Source: Elusimicrobiota bacterium (GTDB lineage: Bacteria > Elusimicrobiota > Elusimicrobia > FEN-1173). Taken from it: 64,000 bases of DNA. Shown one piece after another: positions 16,611 through 23,988 of the stretch. The stretch is from positions 1,426,001 to 1,490,000 of the forward strand of contig JADKHR010000001.1 in NCBI GenBank assembly GCA_016721625.1, given 5' to 3'. The notes under the pieces were generated by a model that searched no databases, had not been told where the DNA came from, and saw only the letters and a program-made list of their open reading frames with translations. The translations under genes were made by a program, and so were the position numbers. Each line of letters starts with the position of its first letter. Positions within the stretch are counted from its first letter, which is position 1.

Positions 16611-17219
16611 TTATTTAATTTTGCTTCCCTGCACCGGCTCTTGAACCAAGTGTTGGGAAGCGAACCAGACCTGAAGTTCATTGGTCCGGATGATATCGCT
16701 CACCAAAAGATCGTTCGTCCCTTCATCTCCGTCCTCGCCGGCTTTGCGCGCCATGGCTCGCGCTTCCTCCAACACGATTTCATGGGCATGGAGAAGCCTC
16801 GCCAATTGGGCGGGGACCCCTTCGCGGCCCCGTGGAGGACGCGGAACGATGGTGGTTTCCGCTACATCCGCCGCCATGGCGATTCCGACGCCCCCCAGCG
16901 TCTGAATCCGTTCGGCCACCGCATCCACCAAGGCGCTTTGTTCTTGGAAGTGCTTATCAAACAACAGGTGGAGCAAGTTGAACGTGGGGCCGGACACTTG
17001 CCAATGATGTTTCTTGTAAAGATCCCGCAGGGTCATCGTGTCGGCCAGGAGTTGATTTAGATTCTCCACGCTGGCCGCGCAGGCCTTTTCCCCGAGAGCG
17101 ATGGGCAATTTGACGATGGTGCCGAAGGGCTGAGTCTCCCGCGCGTTCAAGCCCGTGATAGGATGCGCGCGATCCATGGCCGCCTCCGACCCGTTCACTT
17201 TCACTTTATTTTCAATCAT
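16611..17219 (-). CDS. dps: Dps-family ferritin-like protein
   Basis: DNA-protecting, iron-storing ferritin homologue of 202 residues. The ferroxidase pattern is seen in YKKHHWQVSGPTFNLLHLLF, with the His, then DKHFQEQ and the acidic residues one helical turn apart. It is longer than an average Dps owing to an N-terminal extension of about 35 residues (VNGSEAAMDRAHPITGLN), which may act in DNA contact. It begins 12 bases after the barrel-protein gene, so it should share the promoter at 17784-17810. Confidence 0.92.
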   Translation of the reverse strand: MIENKVKVNGSEAAMDRAHPITGLNARETQPFGTIVKLPIALGEKACAASVENLNQLLADTMTLRDLYKKHHWQVSGPTFNLLHLLFDKHFQEQSALVDAVAERIQTLGGVGIAMAADVAETTIVPRPPRGREGVPAQLARLLHAHEIVLEEARAMARKAGEDGDEGTNDLLVSDIIRTNELQVWFASQHLVQEPVQGSKIK

Positions 17220-17231
17220 CGAATTCTCCTT

Positions 17232-17720
17232 TTATCCTTTGAAGTAGAAGCGCACGCCGACGCCGCCGTTGACGCTGGTGTCGGAATCCGGCGTGAAGTC
17301 CAACAAAGGCGTGATTTCGGCAAACAACTCGATCGGGATCCGGGGGAACAAGTAACAAATCCCGAAAGGAATCCGAACACCCACCTGGGCGTCATGGCCG
17401 GTGAGAATCCGACCTCCCAACCCCGCATAGAGGGGCAGGCGGCCCTGCATCGAGTCGACGTTCAGGTCAAAATGCCAGAGATGGTCCGCGTGGATCTCCA
17501 CCCGGTCATCGCTCCCGGACAATTCCCAAGCCAGGGCCATATCGACCGCACGCTTGCCCGTGATCCAGTATTTGGCGGTCAGACCCGTTGGGTCGCCGAT
17601 AATAGCGCCGACGCCGAAATCCCTCGGCGCGCCCGGTTGGGAACCAGCACCCCAAGCCGCTCCGGCCATCCCAAAAAGCAAGACGAGCCAGGCCGTTCGT
17701 TTGGTCATGTTTGAATGCAT
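17232..17720 (-). CDS. Small outer-membrane barrel candidate
   Basis: A 162-residue exported protein: signal peptide through LFGMAGAAWGAG, then alternating hydrophobic strands (FGVGAIIGDPTGLTAKYW, LPLYAGLGGRILTG, VGVRIPFGICYLF) and an aromatic C terminus RFYF. This is the pattern of a short beta-barrel; function unknown. The ATG at 17720 has GGAG 8 bases upstream. First gene of the unit with dps and the lmo0937-type gene. Confidence 0.7.
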   Translation of the reverse strand: MHSNMTKRTAWLVLLFGMAGAAWGAGSQPGAPRDFGVGAIIGDPTGLTAKYWITGKRAVDMALAWELSGSDDRVEIHADHLWHFDLNVDSMQGRLPLYAGLGGRILTGHDAQVGVRIPFGICYLFPRIPIELFAEITPLLDFTPDSDTSVNGGVGVRFYFKG

Positions 17721-17783
17721 TTGAATGTCTCCTCTAGATAGAACGTATGGGCAAACCTACACCACCCACAGCGATAGGGGTGA

Positions 17784-17810
17784 GACCCCCTGATTGGGCC
17801 AGGGGTTACA
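17784..17810 (-). promoter_or_regulatory. ECF-type promoter for barrel-dps-lmo0937
   Basis: Minus strand: TGTAACC (17810-17804), 17 bases, GTCTCA beginning at 17786. It is an exact member of the TGTWACC-N17-GTC set and lies about 65 bases from the barrel gene. Confidence 0.65.
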
Positions 17811-17844
17811 CTCCTGGCCCCGTTTACCGCAAGCCCTCGCCGAA

Positions 17845-17871
17845 TGTAACCTTTGGCCCGGTGGAGGCTCT
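17845..17871 (+). promoter_or_regulatory. Imperfect ECF-type promoter
   Basis: TGTAACC at 17845-17851 as in the other sites, but the -10 position reads CTCTAA after 16 bases instead of GTC after 17. It precedes the second lmo0937-type gene and, beyond it, the sigma gene. Weaker member of the set. Confidence 0.4.
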
Positions 17872-17893
17872 AACCTATAAAAGGGAGGACGTT

Positions 17894-18046
17894 ATGTTTG
17901 AGGTTATCGCGGTTGTTTTGTTGATTTTGTGGATTCTGGGCTTGGTGAGCGCGCACACCATGGGCGGCTACATCCACTTGTTGCTGATTTTGGCCGTCAT
18001 CGTCGTTGTCGTGCGTTTTCTTCAGGGGAAGCGAGGTCATAAATAG
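17894..18046 (+). CDS. lmo0937-type small membrane protein
   Basis: A 50-residue paralogue of the protein at 16434-16589: FEVIAVVLLILWILGLVSA, then HTMGGYIHLLLILAV and a basic tail. SD GGGAGG stands 6 bases before the ATG. It lies directly upstream of the broken sigma gene and on the opposite arm from its paralogue. Confidence 0.8.
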   Translation: MFEVIAVVLLILWILGLVSAHTMGGYIHLLLILAVIVVVVRFLQGKRGHK

Positions 18047-18099
18047 TTTTTGGCGGCGCCATTAATATATGATGGGGAGAATGACGAAAGGAGCCGCGT

Positions 18100-18717
18100 T
18101 TGGCCATTGAGGACGGCGCTCCCCGCCCGGACGGTGACCTGATCATCGCCACCCTGGCGGGCGATGAGGAGGCCTTCGCCCTCCTCGTTAAAAGACACCG
18201 CCCCCCGTTGCTGGAAATGGCCTGTCGTATTCTGGGCCAGAGGGAAGAAGCCGAGGATGTTTTGCAGGAAGTTTTTATGAGCGTTCATGTCCACCTGCAT
18301 CGGTTCCGCGGCGAGGCCTAACTCTCCACTTGGCTTTACACCATCGCGCTGAACCGCGTCCGAAACCAAATCCGCCGGAGAGGAAAGCGACATATGGTTT
18401 CCCTGGACGCCGGTTCGGAAGAAGGGGCCAACCGCAGGGAACTCCCCGAAAAAGGACGCGCCCTGGAAGAAATCGTGGCCCAAGGGAGGGATTCCGACAA
18501 GCTCCGATGGGCCGTGGAAGGTCTTTCGGAACCCTTTCGGTCGATTTTTATTCTTCACTATTACCAACATTTCCCCCTGAAGGAAATCACCCAGAAACTG
18601 GGGAAACCGCTCGGAACGGTCAAAGTCTATCTCCACCGCGCGCGCAAACACGTTCACGCCGCTTTCGTGGGCCCTTCCGGTGCCGCCTCCCCTTCTGCGC
18701 CCGGGAGTTTCCTTTGA
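18100..18717 (+). pseudogene. ECF sigma factor with an in-frame stop
   Basis: RNA polymerase sigma factor of the ECF type, interrupted. TTG start at 18100 with AAAGGAG upstream. Codons 1-73 give the sigma-2 start (FALLVKRHRPPLLEMA, EDVLQEVFMSVHVHL, FRGEA); codon 74 is TAA at 18319-18321. The same frame then continues without any shift with LSTWLYTIALNRVRNQIRRR and an intact sigma-4 domain (PFRSIFILHYY, LGTVKVYLHRARK). ECF proteins usually have a Lys at the stop (GEAKLSTWLY), so one A-to-T change in AAA explains it. The break falls inside region 2, so neither half alone should work. An internal ATG at 18394 is available. It could be a real pseudogene, a suppressed stop or a sequence error. Confidence 0.8.
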
Positions 18718-18725
18718 GAACCCAC

Positions 18726-18752
18726 TGTAACCTTCCAGGTGAAAGGCGTGTC
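18726..18752 (+). promoter_or_regulatory. ECF-type promoter
   Basis: TGTAACC, 17 bases, GTCCCA. It begins 9 bases after the sigma gene's stop and drives the DUF3309-like gene and probably the kinase and regulator after it. Confidence 0.6.
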
Positions 18753-18780
18753 CCACCGGGTGACCGAAAAGGAGAACTTC

Positions 18781-18948
18781 GTGAGCGAACGACAGTCGAA
18801 CCTATGGATTGTGGGAATCTTGTTGACCTACATGGTCGCGTTCCTCCCTCTTTGGCCGTACAGCCTCACCTGGGACTACACCATCAGCGGGAGGATCATC
18901 GTCGTCCTTTCTTTATTCCTCGTTTTGAAAATCACAAAACACCTCTGA
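18781..18948 (+). CDS. DUF3309-like small membrane protein
   Basis: A 55-residue protein from the GTG at 18781 (SD AAGGAG, 7 bases). Two hydrophobic helices flank LPLWPYSLTWDYTISG, close to the TWPYS-WGY-PSG core of DUF3309. An upstream ATG at 18739 is open but has no ribosome site. Function unknown. It lies 25 bases before the histidine kinase. Confidence 0.65.
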   Translation: MSERQSNLWIVGILLTYMVAFLPLWPYSLTWDYTISGRIIVVLSLFLVLKITKHL

Positions 18949-18973
18949 TGTCTCGTTTGTTGATGGGAGAGAT

Positions 18974-20494
18974 ATGACGCCTTCTCTGTCCAACAGAAGG
19001 TCGCCCCGCGACGAAGCCCGCTGGAGGCGGCGCCAATGGGGCGGTGACGCCGTCGGAGCCCTGGTTCTACTGTCGATTATCATAAGCGCGGTTTTTGTCT
19101 TCTCTTCTTTACATAGAACCCCCCTGTCCGTTTTCCGCGGCGGCTGGGAAACCGCTCATTTCGTGTTTTTCCTGAGCTTCATTTCCATCGGGCTCGTGGT
19201 CCTGTGGCGGTTGGGGCCTCGGCATTTCCCCCTTCGCTTCCTGGCGGGCTCATCGGTGCGCGCGGTGGTCCTTCGGCAATTCCTCCCGGTCGCCGCCGCG
19301 GCGGTACTGGTTTTTGATGTTTTGAACGTTGCCTCCAATGGGAACGCGAAACTAACGCTTTCCTCATTTTTCGTTCTTCTCCTGTCTTTTATCACGATCG
19401 TCTACCTTTCGTTTCGGAGCGCGGTGGTGATCGGTCGGCGAATTGAGACCTCGCTAAAGGAAAGCGAGGACCGATACAGCATCCTCGTCAACAGCCTCAA
19501 GGACCACGCGGTTTTGCTTTTAGACCCGGTGGGCCACGTCATCACCTGGAACGCGGGCGCTGAACGTATTTTCGGATACAGACCGGAGGAAGTCATGGGA
19601 GAACCCGTTTCGTGCCTTTTCTCCCGGGAAGAACGGGAAGATGGGAAGATGCAAAACACCTTTAAAGAAGCAAAACTTCAGAACTTTTTTGAAGAGGAAG
19701 GATGGCGGACGCGAAAAAATGGTTCTCTCTTCTGGGCTGAAATCGTGACGACTCCATTTTCAAACCAAAAAAAGGTCGTGTTGGGATTTTCCCAAGTCAT
19801 CCGGGATATCACTCGCCGAAAACAAAGCCAGGACACCCTCACCGCGTCGCTTCGGGAAAAAGAAGCCCTGTTGAAGGAAATCCACCACCGCGTGAAAAAT
19901 AACCTCCAGATGATCTCCAGTCTTCTCCGCCTCCAATCTGAGAACATCCAAGACCCGGCGCTCCTGGCCATTTTCTTGGAAAGCCAGAACCGGGTACGGT
20001 CCATGGCCATTATTCACGAATGTCTCTACCAATCGCCGGACCTGGCCCGCATGGATTTTTCAGATTATGTCGGGAAACTGACCGACAATCTGCTCCGAAC
20101 TTACAGCGTTCAAATGGACAAAATCAAGCTGAGGCTCGACGTGGCCAAGGTTCCCCTGAGCCTGGACATCGCCATCCCCTGCGGTCTCATCGTGACGGAG
20201 TTGGTGTCCAACGCCTTAAAATACGCCTATCCCGGAGGGCGGGAGGGAACCATCTTCGTGCAATTCCGGGTGTTGTCGGGAAATGCGTTCGAACTCACGG
20301 TCGCCGACGACGGGGTGGGGTTGAACCATGACATTGATTTCGAATCCACCGAATCCTTGGGTCTCCGGTTGGTCCACATCTTGACGGAGCAGTTGCGGGG
20401 TCGTATCTCCGTTCAGAGCAAGGGGGGCGCGCGGTTTACCATCGCTTTTATAGATCCTGCAAAACGATCGCCAATAGAGGGAGGGACGTTATGA
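18974..20494 (+). CDS. Membrane PAS histidine kinase, HisKA_2 type
   Basis: A 506-residue sensor kinase. Four hydrophobic segments fill residues 25-150, followed by a PAS domain (about 160-285, with ILVNSLKDHAVLLLDPVG and VIRDITRRK), a HisKA_2 dimerisation helix with EIHHRVKNNLQMISSLL (phospho-acceptor among His304/305) and a C-terminal HATPase (ELVSNALKYAYP, DDGVGL, SLGLRLV). HisKA_2/HWE kinases often control general stress regulons. Its stop overlaps the next ATG by 4 bases, so the response regulator at 20491 is the obvious partner. Confidence 0.93.
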   Translation: MTPSLSNRRSPRDEARWRRRQWGGDAVGALVLLSIIISAVFVFSSLHRTPLSVFRGGWETAHFVFFLSFISIGLVVLWRLGPRHFPLRFLAGSSVRAVVLRQFLPVAAAAVLVFDVLNVASNGNAKLTLSSFFVLLLSFITIVYLSFRSAVVIGRRIETSLKESEDRYSILVNSLKDHAVLLLDPVGHVITWNAGAERIFGYRPEEVMGEPVSCLFSREEREDGKMQNTFKEAKLQNFFEEEGWRTRKNGSLFWAEIVTTPFSNQKKVVLGFSQVIRDITRRKQSQDTLTASLREKEALLKEIHHRVKNNLQMISSLLRLQSENIQDPALLAIFLESQNRVRSMAIIHECLYQSPDLARMDFSDYVGKLTDNLLRTYSVQMDKIKLRLDVAKVPLSLDIAIPCGLIVTELVSNALKYAYPGGREGTIFVQFRVLSGNAFELTVADDGVGLNHDIDFESTESLGLRLVHILTEQLRGRISVQSKGGARFTIAFIDPAKRSPIEGGTL

Positions 20495-21210
20495 AAGGGA
20501 CAAAGATTCTGATTGTGGAAGACGAGCGCATCGTGGCGGAAGACCTGAAAAGATTTTTAATGAAAACGGGCTACGTCGTCACCGGGATCGCGGCCAGCGG
20601 TGAAGAAGCCATCCGAAACGTGGAGCTTCAGCGGCCAGACCTTGTTTTGATGGACATTCGGATCCAAGGACCCCAGGACGGAATCGAAGTGGCGGAGCGC
20701 CTCTACGCCGAATACAACCTGCCCGTGAGTTTCCTGACCGCTTACGCGGATAGCGCCACTCTGGACCGGGCAAAAGTAACGATGCCGTTCGGTTATATCC
20801 TGAAACCCTTTGAAACACGGTCCCTCCAAGCCGTGATCGAGTTGGCCCTCCATCGGCACATGATGGAAAAGGTGGTGGGCGAAATGGACGATTGGCACGC
20901 CCGCGCTCTCCGCCACCTTCCGGGCAATCTCATCGCCACGGACCGAACCGGTCGAATCTTATTTTTAAACAAGGGAGCCGAAAAGCTTTCGGGCTGGACG
21001 CCGGACGCCCTGATTGGAAAACCCTTGTCCACCCTTCTCTCCCAGGAAAAAGGGGATTCCACCACCACCCGGGAAGGAGACTCCTGTTCGGAACGCCCCG
21101 GTCTTCTTCGGACGAAAGCTGGAATCGCCGTTCCCGTGGTCTTCACGAAATCTCCGCTCCCCAGCGAGGACGGTGAGCCGGACGGCCACTTGATTCTCGT
21201 CAAATCCTGA
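20491..21210 (+). CDS. Response regulator with receiver and PAS domains
   Basis: A 239-residue protein: an N-terminal receiver (ILIVEDERIVAEDL, phospho-acceptor Asp55 in VLMDIRIQG, Thr/Ser switch in FLTAYAD, Lys in YILKPFE) and a C-terminal PAS domain (LPGNLIATDRTGRILFLNKGAE). There is no DNA-binding or sigma-like (PhyR) domain, so output is probably by protein contact. Coupled by ATGA to the kinase. Confidence 0.9.
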   Translation: MKGTKILIVEDERIVAEDLKRFLMKTGYVVTGIAASGEEAIRNVELQRPDLVLMDIRIQGPQDGIEVAERLYAEYNLPVSFLTAYADSATLDRAKVTMPFGYILKPFETRSLQAVIELALHRHMMEKVVGEMDDWHARALRHLPGNLIATDRTGRILFLNKGAEKLSGWTPDALIGKPLSTLLSQEKGDSTTTREGDSCSERPGLLRTKAGIAVPVVFTKSPLPSEDGEPDGHLILVKS

Positions 21211-21226
21211 TTATTCAAGCCAGACC

Positions 21227-21253
21227 TGTTACCTCCATCGCCGGCGAAGGGTC
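21227..21253 (+). promoter_or_regulatory. ECF-type promoter
   Basis: TGTTACC, 17 bases, GTCGAA. It lies in the gap after the response regulator and about 40 bases before the DUF3185 gene. Confidence 0.6.
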
Positions 21254-21292
21254 GAAGCATGTGTTGTCCGATCTTTCAAAGGGAGGGAATTC

Positions 21293-21496
21293 ATGAATAG
21301 GGTCTTATCGGTTGTTTTTCTGGTCATCGGAATCGTGTTGCTGGGTTACGGGGTCCATGCGTCCGAATCCTTAGGGTCCGACCTATCGCGTTTCTTCACC
21401 GGCGCGCCAACGGACAAAACAGTCTGGTTTCTCATCACCGGGGCGATTTGCTCCGTTGTGGGGATTTCCGGGCTTGTCGCGAGATCGAAGAATTGA
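21293..21496 (+). CDS. DUF3185 membrane protein
   Basis: A 67-residue protein with two helices and the family centre GYGVHASESLGSDLSRFFTG followed by PTDKTVWFLITGAICSVVG. Members are small stress-linked inner-membrane proteins of unknown role. An SD AAAGGGAGGG precedes the ATG. Confidence 0.85.
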   Translation: MNRVLSVVFLVIGIVLLGYGVHASESLGSDLSRFFTGAPTDKTVWFLITGAICSVVGISGLVARSKN

Positions 21497-21503
21497 ACCA
21501 TCA

Positions 21504-21530
21504 TGTAACCTTTGGGCCCCTAAAACCGTC
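21504..21530 (+). promoter_or_regulatory. ECF-type promoter
   Basis: TGTAACC, 17 bases, GTCTCA; directly upstream of the DUF883-like gene at 21569. Confidence 0.65.
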
Positions 21531-21568
21531 TCATGGGGGAAGGGTTTCATTGAAACTTAAGGAGTCCC

Positions 21569-21907
21569 ATGATGGATCGAAGTGCAGACGTTAAAGAATC
21601 GATTGAGACGTTGGGGGAAGATCTCCGAGCTCGCGTTTCCCGAAACTCGGAACCAATCAAACAAGAGTTCAAACAAAACCTGGACAGCGCCGTTAACTGG
21701 ATGAAAAAGTATCCGGCGCTCTCCCTCAGTCTGGCCGTCGTCGCCGGCGCGGCCGTGGGGGCGGTGGTGGCCCGCATCATGACTCCGACCCAAAGCGACG
21801 CGGAAAAAAAGGTTCGGCATTGGGTTCATAACGCCCAAGGCAGTTGGGACCAACTTCGCCAAGCCCTCTCCAGCGTCAAAAGTTCCATCAGCCGCCTGAG
21901 CGAATAG
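21569..21907 (+). CDS. DUF883/YqjD-like membrane-anchored protein
   Basis: A 112-residue protein with a helical N terminus, a WMKKYPALSLSLAVVAGAAVGAVVA membrane segment preceded by Lys-Tyr-Pro as in ElaB/YqjD/DUF883 proteins, and an amphipathic helical tail. The YqjD group tethers stationary-phase ribosomes to the membrane; assigning that role here would be inference, and the position of the membrane segment in mid-protein is unlike YqjD. SD AAGGAG is 5 bases before the ATG. Confidence 0.65.
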   Translation: MMDRSADVKESIETLGEDLRARVSRNSEPIKQEFKQNLDSAVNWMKKYPALSLSLAVVAGAAVGAVVARIMTPTQSDAEKKVRHWVHNAQGSWDQLRQALSSVKSSISRLSE

Positions 21908-22005
21908 CGCGGCGGTTTACCAACGGCTCGATTCCGCGGCGTCTGAAAGCTCTCAGAAGGAAGACGCCTCGGGCTCGGGCCGTTTTATATTCGGAGGCAA
22001 CGACG

Positions 22006-22923
22006 ATGGACCCATCAAAAAAAGTTTTCGGTTCACGAACCCATAAACAGCACCGCTCCCTGACTGGCCGGCTTTTTGTTTTGGGTTCCCTGATGATGTG
22101 GGGCATGGCTGTGAGCGTCTCTGCTGAAAGTGACCTCGTCCCGGACGTCGAAGTTTCAAAAGCAGACGGCGGTCTCCGGTTTTTCCCTTCCAACGACGTG
22201 TTCCGTCCTTTGCTGGCGGACCCGAAAGAGCGGCAATTCTTCATGAGCCTCTTGAGCGTCAAAACCCCCGCCCAAACTTTCACGGCGTGGTCCGTTGGAT
22301 TCGGAGAAAGTTTAGGCTTGGTGCGGTGGGATGGAAAATCATTCCAAGCCCAACTGGGTTTTTTGGCCGGCGTATTCTCCCAATTCAACTGGAGCACCCC
22401 CTCCAAGGACCTCATCAATACGGATTTCACCTTCGGATTGGCCGCCACCCATCGATGGCACGATTTTACGGGACGCCTCCAATATTACCACCAAAGTTCC
22501 CATTTGGGCGATGAACTTCTTCTCAATAATCCTATTCCGCGTTTGAACTACAGCTACGAAGCAATCGAGGAAGTCTTGGCTTTGGAAAATTCCCTTTTTC
22601 GGATATACGCCGGGGGAGAATATTTGACTTCCCGGGACCCCGCCGACCTGAAGCCGTGGAACATTCATTGGGGGGCCGAATTGCGCGGGGGAGATTCCCC
22701 CGCGTTCTTTCGACCCGTGGCTGGCCTGGACATCACGTGGAAACAACAGCATTCGGCGGAATATAACTTCAGCGTCAAAGCGGGCCTTGAGATGGGAAAA
22801 CCGGCCTTGCGGGACCGCCATATCCGTCTCTTGGCAGAGTTCTACGACGGTTATTCCCCCTACGGCCAATTCTTTGATGAAAAAATCCGGTATTGGGGCG
22901 CGGGTGTTTATGTGGGCTTCTGA
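22006..22923 (+). CDS. DUF1207 outer-membrane protein
   Basis: A 305-residue exported protein: a signal peptide after a basic start (GSLMMWGMAVSVSAES), then FRPLLADPKERQFFMSLL, the diagnostic DUF1207 opening, and alternating beta strands to the aromatic end GVYVGF. Probably a barrel. Start ATG 22006 is preceded by GGAGG at 8 bases. No exact ECF motif is in front, only an ill-spaced GTTTACC ... GTC. Confidence 0.82.
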   Translation: MDPSKKVFGSRTHKQHRSLTGRLFVLGSLMMWGMAVSVSAESDLVPDVEVSKADGGLRFFPSNDVFRPLLADPKERQFFMSLLSVKTPAQTFTAWSVGFGESLGLVRWDGKSFQAQLGFLAGVFSQFNWSTPSKDLINTDFTFGLAATHRWHDFTGRLQYYHQSSHLGDELLLNNPIPRLNYSYEAIEEVLALENSLFRIYAGGEYLTSRDPADLKPWNIHWGAELRGGDSPAFFRPVAGLDITWKQQHSAEYNFSVKAGLEMGKPALRDRHIRLLAEFYDGYSPYGQFFDEKIRYWGAGVYVGF

Positions 22924-22947
22924 ACCATCATCCGCTCCTTGGCCTTT

Positions 22948-22974
22948 TGTTACCTTCAACGCCGACTCCGTGTC
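22948..22974 (+). promoter_or_regulatory. ECF-type promoter
   Basis: TGTTACC, 17 bases, GTCTTA; about 110 bases before the barrel gene at 23084. Confidence 0.6.
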
Positions 22975-23083
22975 TTATCCACTGTGAAAAGTCCATGCCT
23001 CTCTTATTGATGGCCGCGGTTGTCGTCTATTTACAACCCCAAACCTACAACAAGTGAGTTCTTTAAATTAAAGGAGTCTCACC

Positions 23084-23665
23084 ATGAATTGGAATCCCGG
23101 CAGGGCAAAAAGCTTGTTGGCGGCGGCAACGATTTGTTTGGCGTTGCCCTTTATTGTTTCAGCGGAAGAGGTCGGTGTCGGTGACCAAGGATTTTCCATA
23201 GGGCCCCGGGGGAGTTATTTTAAACCGAAAGATGCCGACAACGGAAGTTATTCCGCCGGCGTCCAAGCCCGGGCTCATTTGACACCGGTTTTGGGATTGG
23301 AAGGATCCATCGATTACCGGAAAGACAAATACGCCAACGACGTCAGCGTCAAAACTTATCCGGTTCAGGCCTCCTTATTGGCCTACCTCGTTCCCCACTC
23401 TCCGGTAAGCCCGTATCTGTTGGGTGGAACCGGATGGTATTTCACACGTGTGTCAGGACCGTCGGTTGAAACGAATACCGAGAATCGGTTTGGTCTGCAC
23501 GCCGGAGGCGGTCTGGAGGCAAAGCTGAACGAATCGCTCTCCCTGGACGGAAGCTACCGTTACATTTGGCTGGAAGACGTGAAATCGAAAAGCGCCAGCG
23601 CCATCGACAAAACGTACAGCGATCGAGGCTACATGCTCACCGTTGCCTTGAACCTTCTCTTCTAA
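23084..23665 (+). CDS. Outer-membrane beta-barrel protein
   Basis: A 193-residue protein with a signal peptide (LALPFIVSAEE) and an eight-strand-like pattern: GFSIGPRGSYFKP, LGLEGSIDYR, VSPYLLGGTGWYF, RFGLHAGGGLEAKL, LSLDGSYRYIWL, ending in LTVALNLLF with the terminal Phe that guides barrels to the BAM machine. OmpA/OmpW-like surface barrel of unknown role. An SD AAAGGAG precedes the ATG and a strong terminator follows. Confidence 0.82.
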   Translation: MNWNPGRAKSLLAAATICLALPFIVSAEEVGVGDQGFSIGPRGSYFKPKDADNGSYSAGVQARAHLTPVLGLEGSIDYRKDKYANDVSVKTYPVQASLLAYLVPHSPVSPYLLGGTGWYFTRVSGPSVETNTENRFGLHAGGGLEAKLNESLSLDGSYRYIWLEDVKSKSASAIDKTYSDRGYMLTVALNLLF

Positions 23666-23689
23666 CCTAACCTGCGCATCCAGAACGCG

Positions 23690-23725
23690 AAAGGCCCGTC
23701 CCTTGGGGACGGGCCTTTCTTTTTT
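23690..23725 (+). terminator. Rho-independent terminator
   Basis: A perfect 13-bp stem (AAAGGCCCGTCCC at 23690-23702 with its complement at 23706-23718), a 3-base loop and a T-run. It closes the stress-envelope island. Confidence 0.92.
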
Positions 23726-23726
23726 G

Positions 23727-23960
23727 GAGAGCAAAGGGGAAATCCTTGCTTTCTTTCCCCTCTTGGCGAAGGCGGCTCTCAGGCGACGCCGCCAAGTGTC
23801 AGCCCCGTTTGCCTCGCGGCTAAGCAGGTCCCTGTTGGTAGGAAGGGATAGGAGGGGAGCCGGAGGAGAGATTCACCCGAGTGGTGAACAAAAACTTTGT
23901 CGACACTACGGTGTTTTCGGATCTTTTGGGAAATATTCGATTGGGGAACCCTCGCTAAGT
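23727..23960. other. Gene-free structured spacer
   Basis: About 235 bases between the terminator and a convergent gene. No gene is credible. Stems: AGGGGAAA (23735-23742) with 23754-23761; CTTGGC and GGCG (23762-23774) with CGCC and GCCAAG (23787-23796); TTCACC (23872-23877) with GGTGAA (23883-23888). I do not recognise a known RNA class. Confidence 0.35.
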
Positions 23961-23988
23961 TATTAGGCGGACGCCCTCCCCCCGTTCA

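Noticed and set aside
21908..22005. ECF promoter for the DUF1207 gene
   Set aside because: A GTTTACC and a GTC occur but the spacing is 19 bases and the -35 differs from the exact set.
23703..23966. Reading frame of 87 codons
   Set aside because: It starts inside the terminator hairpin, has no ribosome site and no protein-like character.
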